Source: Ascidia mentula (lineage: Eukaryota > Chordata > Ascidiacea > Phlebobranchia > Ascidiidae). Taken from it: a DNA stretch of 64,000 bases. The stretch lies in contig OX387200.1 in the NCBI GenBank assembly GCA_947561715.1, forward strand, positions 3,598,501 through 3,662,500. Direction: 5' to 3'. A program made the position numbers and the translations under genes. Every line of letters begins with the position of its first letter. Positions within the stretch are counted from its first letter, which is position 1. The notes under the pieces are model-generated. The model was not told the origin of the DNA. It did no database searches and worked only from the letters and a program-made list of their open reading frames with translations. Positions 45,046 to 59,300 of the stretch are shown here, piece by piece.

Positions 45046-45742
45046 ATGGATTTTAAAATACCGACGATTGGAATCGAAATGGCAGGGATTAAAATGCCAG
45101 TTCTTGGTTTGGGCACTTCCAAAGCCGAAGCAGATGACGTGTACAACGCCATTACCACAGCCATCGACCTTGGTTATCGTCACTTTGATTGTGCGTTCAT
45201 ATACGGAAACGAAGATGTAATTGGTGATGCCTTGAAAGCTAAAATGGACGAAGGAGTTGTGAAAAGGGAGGATTTGTTCATCACCACCATACTTTGTAAA
45301 ACTGCGCGAATCCAGCCACAAACCCAGCTCAAATCAAATAGAAAGTCAGCCATATTTCAACCAACATTCTTTGGTCAAACTGTGTCAGTCTAACGACATT
45401 GTAAAAACAGGTTTTTGTCCTATTGGTTCTGCAGATCGTCCCAACGTTCAACAGCGAGGACCGCTTGTCCTGGAGGATCCAATACTAAAAAGTTTAGCTG
45501 AAACAAGAGGCAAAACCCCAGCACAGATCGCACTGAGATTCGCCCTACAAAGAGGTCTTGTCGTGATTCCGAAAAGTGTGAACCCGTCGCGGATAGAGGA
45601 GAACATAAATGTGTTCGATTTCACACTGATTGATGCTAAAATGCGTGAGATATTTTCGCTTGAAAGGGGACAAAGACTTTTCCTCTCGGCTATGGATACA
45701 AAACACAGGTACTGCCCATTTCGCGAAAATTATTCGGAGTGA
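45046..45742 (+). pseudogene. Aldo-keto reductase, copy 6, internally deleted
   Basis: The first 81 codons match the other copies ([16 protein letters not shown] to EDLFITT). About 310 bp are then missing, so the text jumps from just before the catalytic Lys82 to the segment equivalent to [10 protein letters not shown]. The join is out of frame; the remaining C-terminal part reads in another frame at 45371-45742 ([14 protein letters not shown] to FRENYSE). Lys82 and His115 are lost, so no active enzyme is possible. Confidence 0.9.
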
Positions 45743-47131
45743 TAGTTAAAATGTAGATTTGCTCTCTTTGTGATTCGCTTGTCATTTGCAAATACACATG
45801 ATGGAATAAAGTTGATCTATTTCGAAGTTGTTTCTCAGTAATACTCTTCATTGTGAATTTGAAAATTCTTCGTCATTCATGTGCTTTTTCTCCGGTACAC
45901 ACGTTTTGGTTTCTATTGCATTCTGAACGTGAATTTGGCTCTCCTCTTCAAAATTAATTTGCTTGTAATTTTCGGTGACTGTGTTTGGGTAATAGACTTC
46001 CAACGTATACCTCGCTACGAATAATCATATTGATCAATTGATTTGTTGTTTCGTTAGTTAGTCCAAGCATCGCGAATTCCTTTCCATGGGCGTTCAACTA
46101 AAGTTAGAAATTGTGAGCTTTTTTCGATTACATTTGCTTCGAAATCGTTTTCGCAAATACCTTTCCACACAACTTTCAGTTTGGACAAAAATTTTCCAAT
46201 GCCAATCTGTTTCCCAGACTCATCCGGTAAAAGCAGAATATGTAAACCACTCTTTCCCTCTTGGTCGCGTCACAGTGTACACTTATGACGTCACAAGTGT
46301 GATACTCTGACTCCCATTGTTTACTATGGAAACAATAGCAGCGGGATCGCGGCGTTCGATTCCATTGTTGGCTTTCGATTGTGTTCCACTCATCAAACAA
46401 CACGCGCCATAAGGCAGCGTCAGGCGCCAAAGAGCTTAGCAACTATTTAGGCAGAGCAAATGTAGCCATTGTTAATGTCATAATGTAACTGGTTTTAGTA
46501 ACAGTATTGTATGTATTAAATGCAGGTACACTTACATCAACTAACAACGCCAGTTTGCGACTTAATAAAGAGAGCGATAACAAACATATTGGCAAAGGTA
46601 AATGGAACGTGGGATTACAACTGTTTTCATTTAGCATAAACAAATTGGATTTCGAAAGAGATGAGTGGTATACAATAATACAATACAAAACGTTTTCAAT
46701 ATAGTCAGTATAGCAAGATATTTTCAAGTCGACAGGTGGTTTGCACCCTACAGTGTCACGCGTTGGAGATTTATGAATTAATAATGATGGTTGGCTATGC
46801 TGAGGCAAGTCATTATAAACTTTAACACCAGGTATCTGTCTAGCGAGACTTCAAAGCGTTTTATTCAAATAGTTGTATAGATGTTGCAGTCCTAACGTTT
46901 ATTACGAAGATAGTTGATATGCTGTGTAAAACAAAACGTGATAGTTACTGTTAATTGTGGTAATTATTAAGTGAAATTGCTCGAAATTTATAAGGAACAT
47001 GCTACGGTTTTCGGATGATTACCAATTTAAAATCAAACAAAAAAGTTCTCCTGAATAATTTTGAATTTACAGCAGGTGATTCCGTCCAAGGAAGCAAGAG
47101 GTAGTGGTTTAGAAATTTTGTCTTATGCAAG
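45743..47131. other. Intergenic region upstream of the five-exon gene
   Basis: No gene is supported. It contains a CRE palindrome TGACGTCA (46286-46293) and an X-box-like GTTTACTATGGAAAC (46319-46333), listed separately. Confidence 0.5.
46286..46333. promoter_or_regulatory. CRE and X-box-like sites
   Basis: A palindromic CRE, TGACGTCA, is followed 25 bp later by GTTTACTATGGAAAC, which is close to the imperfect palindrome bound by RFX factors (GTTNCCATGGNAAC). RFX sites mark promoters of ciliary genes in animals. The next plus-strand gene starts about 800 bp downstream. Confidence 0.35.
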
Positions 47132-49164
47132 ATGTCGTCGCCAGGCAGTCCGAATCACCACGGTTCATTGCAAGAGAGGGAAGAACTTTATGCTCACAAC
47201 GACCCGCACTTCACCGCATTTTCGCCGAGACCGGAAACCCGATTGGCCACACGGAAAAGTCCAACCACCGATACAAAAATATGTTTAAATCACAAGTAAG
47301 CATATGTCTAATTTAACGTTTCTCTGGTAAAAATTACGTTACAGTCGTTATCAAACGGACCTTAATTCTTCATTAGTTTTCGATAACAATGGAGCTTTTT
47401 TAAAGTTAATTTAACATTGTGCCTGGCAGCGTCAGCACAAAACAATCAAGTAAATATGTTCTGGATAATACTAATATTAAAAAAACATCGCTGTACCAAA
47501 ACAGAAGCCCAGTTCAATAACTTTTTGTGCCCATATGGACTATAGAAACAGTTCATATTGTTGCTTAATCGCAGGCTCCGTACGTTCCGCAATGAATCAA
47601 CGATCATATACCCCCTGGAGTCGTATCAAACGTGGGTCGACGCTGGGCAACTCGAGCCCCTGTTGCCCCCCAACCCTGACCCATCCTACAACGCCAACGT
47701 GTGGCGGAATTTTAGCAGCAGGGGGGCAATCCAATACAGTCCCCAAAGCCGAGGGACGTCAGCAACCATCGCATCCATGTACCCCCTGAATATACCCCCT
47801 CCGTCGCGAATGGGGAACTTTACCTACGCGAGATTTATCAAATACGGCGATATTTTCCGCGACCCGTTGCGGAAACAGAAGAAGATCACGTGGACGGAGA
47901 AAGAGTTAGAGGTGATTGTGACGTAATAAACAGTCCACACTTAGTGATATGCTTTTAAGCCACCGCCAAGTGCTCGGCGGGAGGCCACAACATGTATTCC
48001 ATGTATAACATGTTCATCTGTCTGGGTATGTGAAACAATACACTCATGGGAATTGTGAGGTCGTACGTGTAGGTTATGTCGCCATGTTCTTTTGTTTAAA
48101 ATCAACACAATTTTCTTGGGTTTGGTGTCGCAAGAGAGCAACATCCTTGGAATTTTTTACTTCAATGTTTACTTGCATTTATGGCTGACAATTCATTGTT
48201 TCCAAGATGGCCAATCACCGAAACATGAATATAAATTATTGTTTTGGACTCAACACTTTACCTTGTCGTTCAAATTGTGGCCAACTTATCACAATTTCTA
48301 AAATGGCTACAAATTAAATTTAATTTCGATGTGTTCGTTGAATCCAGGAGATGAGAAAGTTGTCCGTGATGTCGGATGCAAGAGTCCCTCCTACCGACGA
48401 CAAGGGAAGGATCCTTCCTCCCCTCGCATTCCGCAGACTCCAGGCACAGGGAAGAATTAAGCACAGACCCATGTCGCTCGACAACAGGTGCAATTTACAA
48501 GTTTTTTTTTACCTCAGTAGACACAACTTTTTCGATTATAAAGATTTGGATCATTAAAGATTTCAATTATGACGTCATATTTCCCAGGTATCAAAACCCT
48601 CCCCAACGCAGCGACCCGCTTCGCGAACAACAATCGGACACCGCATCTCTCGCGTCCCGAAACACGAGTCTCAGGCACAAAGGTCTACTCTGGAAATTCT
48701 CCTACAAAATGAACAACCCAGAATATGACAGGGTAATTGTTCAAAACGTTCGCTCCGTTTGCGAACGTTTTGCCTGTATTTGGAAAATATTAGGACTGTT
48801 TGAGAATTAGTTGGGCTTACTCCAGAATTATTAAGTTTTATTTTCTGAGAGACTCTTGTTTATTTAAGGCATGGCTGGTTGTGTGATTTTTGTTCATTAT
48901 TTTAAAATAGCTTTAAAAAATTGTTTTCTTAAACTAGGTGTTCTAGCAGAAATTTTTTATATAAAGAAGAACAACATTATGATTTGCCTTTATTGTGCAC
49001 TAATGAAAATCTATCAAATGTTGGAAGTTGCAAAAGTAAAGGTCAGTTTTGTACTTCAGGTGGTGGAAACACAAAAAGAGAAAGATAAATGGAGAAAGCA
49101 GAACACGAAGATGAGAGACGTGCGGAAACAAGCCCTCCAGCACGAACTGCTTGCCGCATACTAA
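47132..49164 (+). CDS. Unrecognised five-exon gene, 296 residues
   Basis: Exons 47132-47295, 47575-47911, 48348-48487, 48588-48732 and 49060-49164 keep one frame with consensus junctions (ACAA|gtaagc, GAG|gtgatt, ACAG|gtgcaa, AGG|gtaatt). The protein starts MSSPGSPNHHGSLQEREELY. It is rich in Pro, Arg, Asn and Tyr, with segments such as LPPNPDPSYNANVWRNF and ILPPLAFRRLQAQGRIKHRP, and ends in a charged helix (VVETQKEKDKWRKQNTKMRD onward). I see no signal peptide or membrane segment. The composition and the X-box-like site upstream would suit a ciliary or sperm microtubule-associated protein, but that is a guess. It converges with UBE2J2. Confidence 0.85.
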
Positions 49165-49675
49165 AAAAATATATTTTTGTTTTAAACATTTACTGTTGTA
49201 AACGATGGGAAAAATGGTGTCTTAAAGACTTTGCATGAAATGGATCTCCAAAATGGCAAATGCAGTGTTAAATAATCTAGTGCATCTGAACAGACAATAC
49301 ATCTATACATAAATAACATAAAGACATTTTCACATATATACATGCGTTTGTTAGCACGAAATGCTCATGTCATCACACAATGAACATGTCTATTTAAAAA
49401 TCAACAACAAGCTAAGAAAAATAAAATAAAAACAGATACATTTTATAATAACAAGTAACCAATAACAACCACATTCAAAATTTAACCAATGTACAATTGT
49501 ACTGTGCATAAATGCCACAATCTTGAAATGCTTTCAATACAATTTATTGCACATTTATTTTACAATTTATTAACTTTCATAATGTATCCTTTTTACACCA
49601 ACCAGAATTCCAATCAAAACAATACTTTATTTACACAAAGCATATCTTACCTAATGAAGTACTAACTGCAGGCGA
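49165..49675. other. Convergent 3' UTRs of the five-exon gene and UBE2J2
   Basis: Several minus-strand AATAAA signals (plus TTTATT near 49541-49570) would serve UBE2J2. No coding sequence is supported. Confidence 0.5.
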
Positions 49676-50742
49676 TCAGTTTTGGGACTTCAGTATATTG
49701 TTAACAACTATGCCGAAAGCTGCTACTCCAAGAAGAATTACAAGATTAGTTAGACCTCTGTTTCCTTCAGGATTTGCAAGCTGGGGCACCGGGTTATTAG
49801 TATTTTCAGGGGTGCTTGATTCAGTTTTCAACTTTACATCTTGCAAAGATGCTTGTCCTTGTACGGTCTCCGACATTTTCGACTTCATCTCATTGGCGAT
49901 ACTGGGAAAAAGTTCACAGAAAGTGTCATTTTTTAGGTTGAACGAATAGCTACAAGTGGCTAAGTTTCTCTTGGTCAGCACGGAAGTTTCGACTGAACCT
50001 AACGTTGGGGTTTCCTCAACCATGAAACTGAGGAGTCCGGTAAGAATAGTGGTCACGGACCATGCTGGGTTCCATGTATCTGGATGAAAGTCGCTTATTG
50101 AGAGACATAATCTTTGGTTACACTTGAATCGTCCATTGGGGGTGGTGATGTATATTGCTGGTGGCCTGAAGGGAAACTCCCGTGGAAAGACAAGTTTTCC
50201 ATGATAGTAACCTCCATGATAAGGTGTATCTTCAGGTCCTCGCACCTACATAATTACAAAGTATATGCATTATTTTGTTTGTAATATTTTATTTGTTGAT
50301 TTATATTCACTCTGTCTGTGTATGTAACAATGATTTAGTTAAGTTCAGCATAGGTTATCAGAACAGCTAAAGAAAGGTCTAACAGCAAAAACACACAATA
50401 AATTTATGCATAGTTCAAACTTTTATCTAAAAGTCTATGAATGTCAACACTGACATCAAGCATGACTTAACTTTGTGTTAAAAGTACAAGCTTTGTATTA
50501 AGGTTAACACCGCAGTCAATATTATATTTTAGTGATATATCTTGTCTGTGATACGATGAGAATAATATATATTTATTTTGTGGAAGACAATATCTTACCA
50601 CATAATGCCATTCCAAAATGTTGGATGGCAAAGGTTCAGCTGTAACGTAAGGCACTGGATCTTTCTTCAATCTGATGTAGTCCTGTTTCAATCTCTGGGT
50701 TGCTGTTAATGGGACTTTAGCCGAGGAACGTTTTGAAGACAT
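49676..50742 (-). CDS. UBE2J2: Ubiquitin-conjugating enzyme E2 J2, ER-anchored
   Basis: Two coding exons, 50742-50599 and 50245-49676, join as WHYV|VRGPEDTPYHGG and predict 237 residues. The catalytic region TPNGRFKCNQRLCLSISDFHPDTWNPAWSV has the active Cys in CLSISDFHPD, the variant motif of the UBE2J group. The C-terminus ends in one hydrophobic segment (LTNLVILLGVAAFGIVVNNI) that would anchor the enzyme in the ER membrane with its catalytic domain in the cytosol. Relatives act in ER-associated degradation. Human UBE2J2 is slightly longer. An acceptor-like site (aactacag|GCAAATAGTGCAATG) lies 12 nt before the start. Confidence 0.96.
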
Positions 50743-51392
50743 TGCACTATTTGCCTGTAGTTTTAGAAAAGTATAAATATACTGTAGTTTACGAACACTA
50801 TACAATTTGCTTATAATTCTAAGAATAAATAGGCTGTTATTTTGACTCAATTGACAACTTGAGTGTTCCGTCATCAACCTGCAACAGAAGTTCAAGTTAA
50901 AATTCGACGTGCTACAATTATTTTTTTCTACTACATTTTTCGAAAAAGTAGACACTAAAGTTTCCTTTACGACCAAACGGAACCAAACAAAAATGAAGGA
51001 CGTCTTGTCTGAAGGGGATTTACCTGATATAACAATCGATTGCAACGATTTTCATCACAGTTCAATGTTTTTTTTTTTTTAAATAAATGAAGAATTATAA
51101 ATATTTTTTACATAGATAGACAAACACAAACGCATTACATTCTCAGTGACCATTGTTTGCCATTTACGTAGGCAGACAAACATAAAAGTAATACAACCAG
51201 AAACTTTTGAATTGGCATTTCGTCATATTTTTTGAAATATTATAAATGTTTAAATTCGTAAAAATATTCGATTTAGATTGAAAGTTGTGGGGTTTCAATT
51301 AAAACAAGTAAACAGGCAGCTCAAATAAAAAAATAAATAATCCTGAAACGATGTGAATACTCCGACGCTACCATCACGCAACCTGGAGCAGT
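50743..51392. promoter_or_regulatory. Shared upstream region of UBE2J2 and RPL27A
   Basis: These 650 bp separate two divergent genes, so a bidirectional promoter is plausible. I see no TATA box and no coding frame with support. A poly-T tract lies at 51069-51080. Confidence 0.4.
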
Positions 51393-51411
51393 CTTTTCGC
51401 GACCTATCAAT
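51393..51411 (+). promoter_or_regulatory. TOP-type 5' UTR of RPL27A
   Basis: A predicted transcript start at the C of CTTTTCGCGACC would give a 5' terminal oligopyrimidine leader of 19 nt ending at the ATG. Most animal ribosomal protein mRNAs start this way. The exact start base is inferred. Confidence 0.6.
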
Positions 51412-53106
<1,695 letters not shown>

Positions 53107-53312
53107 ATAAACCAAACATGCAGCTTGCTGTGTTTATTAGTCTTGTAAGTCAGGGCATTGGCATCTCTTCTTTTTTTTCATTTATTTGAAAAGTAATGAA
53201 ATACTTGTTAGTGAATTAGAAATGGCGAAGGTAAACGAAACGTTACACGCAGCACAAATTGTACTCAATATCGCTCTTCTATAATGCAAAATAACTTGAG
53301 GTGGTACGCGTC

Positions 53313-56300
53313 TCATGATGGAGGGTCTTTACTTGTGGTACTGTGCTTCACCATGACGGGTACAGATACCGCTTTGACGACATTGAGCTCCTTGCTACCC
53401 ATTGTGCTGGTTGCCTTGGAAGTGGGAGAGTTGATAGGCCGAGAGAGGACCAGCGTCACAAGCTTATTGGCTGGTACCGCCGGGGGAATACTTTTAACTA
53501 TGTTTTCCATCAGTTTTAAGCTGCCAAGGTCGGGGTTTGATGTGGAAGCAGCTGTTATTGTTGGAATAACTGGGGTATAAGCTGTGTGAACAGCAAGTCT
53601 TTTACCATCCAACAATCTCACCGTGGCACAAGCAACTTTTTTAGCTTCCAGATTGGTAATTTTCTCTGGTTGTTTTGCAGTCATACGGGGGAACAGTTTC
53701 TTTTCCTCTGTGTGGTTTTTAGGTGTATTTGGGACAGCCGAGTTTCCTGTTGTGGGCACAGATTTTTTCACTTCCTGTAATTTCTGCAAATTAGGAGGCA
53801 GTGTTGAAGATAGTTTGGAGTCCTGGGTTTGTGCATCAGTATTTTCTTGTTTGTTGTTCGAGGTATTTGTTAATTCATCACAGACTGCATTGTCAATTTT
53901 GTGACTGAGGGGTTTCATTTCATTTGGCGAAGGACAAGCAGCCCTAATGCTGTCAGACTTTTGACCGACTGATTTCTCTCCTGTTGCATCTTCGTCACAT
54001 GTAGTTTCAAGTTTAAACTCATCCAGTTCAACAGAATGTTGACCTGTGCCTTTACATTGTATTAGCACCTTGTTTTTGTCAAGATCATTATTTGTAACAT
54101 CGTTGAAATGCTTTAGCAGTGCCAATTTCACTGTATTATCATTTGATTTTTCAGATGGTGAAGCAGAATCACTTGGTGGTGTTGTATTTTCTGTTTTTGC
54201 TGGTGACGTTACAGTTTTGTCTTCCGCTACATGTGTGCTCTCATTTGTGTCATCACCTGCAGAATCTTTCAACGCTTGCAATGTTGGTTGGACTTCACCA
54301 AAAGTGACAGCTTTTTCATTATCAATTGTCTCGGTTGTTTTGTGCTCCTCTGAGCGAAGTTTTGTTAGTGTCAAACTATTTACAGCTGAAGTTTCTTCAT
54401 TGGATACTGCTGGACAAACAGTGTCAGTGATGTCCGAGCGGGACTCCACTTGGCTTGAAGAAACTGTGGCAGTAACCGAGGTTGATAACTTGTCACTTGA
54501 AGAGGATACTGAAATCAACCCTGTTACATCCTGTGTCTTTGCTGCAGTGGTCGCTGTGGTAGTGGTCATGGAGATGGTGCAATTTGAAACGGCAGTCATA
54601 ACTTTGGATAAACTAGATTCTGTTTTGGGAGATGTTAAATCCTTGTTAACTTTAGGTTTCAACTCCGTGCTTTTGATTGGTGAAGATACTGTGCTGGATT
54701 TTAGCGGGGATTTTCTCAGGATGTTTGGTATTTTAGGTTTGTTTGCCACATTCACTTTTCTGACACCGGATGTCTTCAACAAAATTTGCCTCTGCAATGC
54801 CGAGGGTGACTTTGTTTGGTTTTTATTTTTCATCAGTTGCTTGATGCTGTTGAGGGTTTTCGTGGTATGCTGGCCATCTCTAACAACTAATCTGGCATGT
54901 TGACCAAAAGTTGGTTTGCCATAGTTCACTTTATACATGGTCTTTTCTCCATTGTTGGTCATCTGGGAATAGAGCTTTATAATTGACGGCAAGCTGTTTT
55001 TGCTGCCATCCGGTTTATCGGTCATCTTAAGTCTGCTGCTGACACTGTCATGCGCCAGATCAGGTTGCATGACAGCCAATGGCATGTGGAAAGTGCCACC
55101 TTTAGTGGAATCATTACTAGCGGTGACAGGAATGGAAAAGGTTTGAACTGATGGTGCTTCGACTAATCCATCGTCCGATGAATTCATGCTGCTGCTTTTG
55201 TTGGGTGACTCTGTTGTTTGCGAAACAGTTGGTTTAGACTTTGGTGACGATTCTTGTTTTTTCAAGCGGGCCAGACGGCGTTTGTTCTGGTTTTCAATCT
55301 TCCTTTGTAAAGATACCTAAAAGGAGCAACACATTATGTCCAATTTCAAGGGTTCTGAAAACCAGTCAAAACTGATAATACCTTTAAACATTTTTTTTTG
55401 AGTAAAAGTTTACAATTTAGGATTAAGACTTCTAGAAACAATATAGATTAGGAACACAAATCACACTCCTAATTCTGAGAATAAAAATATTATAACAATG
55501 TTAATAACAGTATGAGCCAGTCATTTTTTTCTCAATATAGATTAGGGTTTATACATTAAACACAATAACTCACATTTTCAAACAAATGGGAAAACTTCTC
55601 CGGAGGTCTTCTCCTTCTCGTGATTCTTTTTCTTCCATCTTCAGTTTGCTCCAAGCCACCTTCTCCAGCATCTTGCTGGTTTTCTGTGTCTGAACAGCAG
55701 TCCGAGCATTCCCTGTGGCAATATCCAACAATATTACAATATGGGAGAATCAATCGTAAATCTGTGTTTCTACAATCAGCATGGGAATGTATTGGCATTA
55801 CCAGGGTCCCTTCCAAATATCTAAGTTGAGACTTGTAAGTTCAAGTTTTTCAAAATGAACAATTTGCAGCTACATTGCAATTAAGGACACCAAATTGCTT
55901 TCTGTATTGTGGGAAGATGTTTTAAATAACAAAAAGGAAGTTGGTGGAGCAATTTAATGTTTAGCAACAAGATACGATAATGTCTTACCACAAACAGAAC
56001 TTGGTTGTCCTGGGTACAAATCTGAGTGGAGGATCACTGCACCATATATGAATGTACTGGGAACATTTTCCACATAACATCATCTTGTCAACACTCTTTT
56101 CTGACTTGCAAACTTTGCATGCAGGAGCTATAAGTTACAACATTATATAATGATAAAAAATGAATATTATAAGAAAATGGTGAAGATCATTTCAAACTTA
56201 ATTCAACAAAATTCTTGCACGGCAGATATTATTAAACTGTACATGTTATCTTTTAACAATTCTTCATTTTGTACAAAATATTACCTTGCTTTAATGTAAC

Positions 56301-59300
56301 TTTTTATACAGTCTGTTTTATTTTTTGAAAAACTGATTACTTACATATGCCATTGCTGTCAGATGAAGAAACTCCATTGGAAGTTGACATTGGTTCCGCC
56401 TTTACCTCGGCCTTATTGGAAGTTGACATTGGTTCCGCCTTTACCTCGGCCTTATTGGAAGTTGACATTGGTTCTGCCTTTACCTCGGCCTTGTCATTTG
56501 ACTGAGCAGGAACACTGGATGGAGAGCTGGACTGGAAAGGATTGGCAGGATCTGACAATGCAATCTTCCTGTTCGTGTGTAATAGTATGGGTTTGCTGGC
56601 AGAGGGGGCCTTTGTTTGGAAAAAGTCGCCCTGTAGTTTCACAACTGGTGAGGTGTTGTGCTCTGATTGGTTGTTGGAGGTTTGTGCGAGTTTTCGAATA
56701 ACTGTGTGCAGATTTGTGTTTGAAGTAACTTGGGATGATGAAACTGAAGGAAGTGTACTTAAATGAGATCCTGTTTGAGGTATTTTCTCTGTTTTGTTTT
56801 GATCTGTATGTTTGGACTGTGTTGCAAAAAAGCGATCACTATTCTCTTGAATAGTTTTTGGCAGTTCTGCTGAATTCCGGTCCAAAGGAATTATCAATGA
56901 CTTGGTTGGGGATTGCCCTGGAAGAGCACCAGATTTAGATGAGGTTTGTTGTTCCTTGGGTTTGGACAAATCTAAATCAGAGGAAATGGGTTATACAATA
57001 AGACACAGGAATAGTTATTGCTGACATCACAAAACATTTTAAAATATTTACTTTTTTTCAGAACTTTCTTTTTCCTCTTTAATGCTTTCCTCAAAAAAAT
57101 GCGCTTGTTCAAATTGGGCTTCTTTATGGTGCTTGAGAAGTAACTTATCTATGAGGTAGAAAAACGTGTCACAGAAATTGATTACAGGTAATATATATGT
57201 TAATGTTCCTGTACTGGTGTGGGTTGGTTACAAATTGGAGTCAAAACATGCAAATTTCACACAACTGCAAATATAGTCTCAATTGATCACAAAAACATCT
57301 TTGAAGTTTTATATCAGAACATGAAGTTTTGTAACTCAAAACAATTTAACAAAGTATTTAAATGAGATGAAAATGCTTGGATATTTACCATTTTCTGCTG
57401 CTGGACGATGTCAGTATCACTAACAGCAGCTAATTTGTCAGGTGGCCTGTGAGAGCGCCTGGTTATCCTTCTACCTTCGGGTGTCACAAGACTGCCATGT
57501 GAAACGCCATCGGAATCGCTGTCACTTGAGGGAGCACACTTCTCACATTGCCTTCAAACAGTTTAAAGTTTTAAAACCACAAAAAGTTTGCCACACAAAC
57601 ATCAATTCTTATTTCAAAATTTTTACTGTGAAAAGAGTGGTTTAAAAGAATTTGTTCAGTCTCAAAAGTGAGTTATTGGGTAAATATACATTTTACAAAA
57701 TCTGGTGAATCTTGCTGTAACTCACCACAAACTGAATTTTGTTCTTTTAGGCATCTGCAGCAGGGGAGGGTCAAGACAGTCCAAGTGAAACCACTTCATG
57801 CAGATTCCACAATCAATCAACATGTGCTGATTATTGTTCCCGCGACAAATATCACATGAATTTATCAGGGCTGGGGAGGTTTTGGCCATTTTCGGGCTCC
57901 GGCTTTTTATCTAAAGATATGTAAAGTGAAAAAAAGTGCTCTATATGCCTCGTTTTCGCAAAGAGGAAAAATTAACAACAATAACAACAGATGGCTTTTG
58001 TGCACAAAAGAAGCAAAATGTTTTTGTCATGGAAAGGGGCAAGGTGATTAGCAGACAACTCACATTGTCCTGGGAAGGCCTTTTTCTCTGTGGCGACTTA
58101 AGCTGTTTCCAAAGAGCATTACCTTCCATTTTCAGCTTCACTGGAGATCCACTGCAAATATCAGACAATTTTTTTAACATTGGACAACTAAGGAAAGTCC
58201 CAGTTAACTTGGTCATATTTGTTACCTTTTGTTGTTTTGGTTTTCCATTGCCCACTGTTTCAATGCCACAAAATGTGTGAAAAGGTTTTGTGACTTTACC
58301 AACGTCGCTTGTTCTTTTTCTTTAAGTTCATCCAACTTTTGTTGCATCTGAAAGGAAATTAACCCACATTTCATTTTAAGAGATAGATTTGATATTTGTC
58401 AAACAAAAGATGTTCTGTAACTTTTTTTTGCCCAAAAAACTCTTAATGACAGGAACTTTTGACTCTAGATTTTAAAGATAACTTGGAAACTTCTTACTAT
58501 CTGGTATTTGCTTCGATATTCTGCTTCTAAATCCAACAATTGCTGATTTTCTTTAGTCGACTGTTTCAAGTGTTCTTTATATTCCATAATCCGCAATTCT
58601 CGATCAGCAAAATGCGAAGCAAACTCCGGAGTGAGAGCGGGTGCCACACGATGGCGCTTTCTCACATCAGATGGTCGAGGGAAGTAGGCAGAAGAACTCT
58701 GAAACATTATGAAACGAAATTCATATTATTAACAAAGTCTCTAACACTGAGATGCAACTCGACCTCTATTATACTATGATATGAATACGATTTGTATGTG
58801 TGTAGGTCACAACCTGAGAATGATAATATTGATGTTGTGTTTACGTGTGGAAATTGCCGCACAACATACAAGGAGGTTAGTTAATTTGTCTGTTAGCTAA
58901 CATTCTTGCAGGGAAATAAACAGACAGACTTCTTTTTGAATAAATGTTCAAAACAGCAATTGCGTCATTAAGAACATCATACTGATAATATCAGAAATAC
59001 TACAAAAAGCCATGTGACATAATTTTTGAAACTTTGCAGTTTATAAAAGGAGATTTCGTCATAAAAACTATTTTAACCTGTTCAACAGGTTTACAAACAC
59101 CTACCCTGGGATTTATGTTGTAAGATTTTTCAGCTTTGTGGTTGAACATTCGCATAACAGCAGCGTTGGAAGAAAGGAGGCGTGGAAGGGGTTGGCCTGC
59201 TTCCATGCGAGGTTTAAAGATTTGTGTGCGCATCACTTGTAGTTGTTTGGATGCTTCAACAAACGAAGTCTTAAATAAAAAACAACAAGTTTATTGTCTA

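Noticed and set aside
47125-47316. Alternative start MQDVVARQSE for the five-exon gene
   Set aside because: Its phase at the donor does not fit exon 2, whereas the MSSPGSPNHH frame does.
48376-48810. Plus-strand 144-codon frame overlapping exons 3 and 4 of the five-exon gene
   Set aside because: It reads through an intron in another frame; the spliced model has matching phases and better coding character.
54046-54903. A 285-codon plus-strand frame
   Set aside because: It is the antisense of the long PHF14 last exon; its Val/Ser-rich text has no domain.
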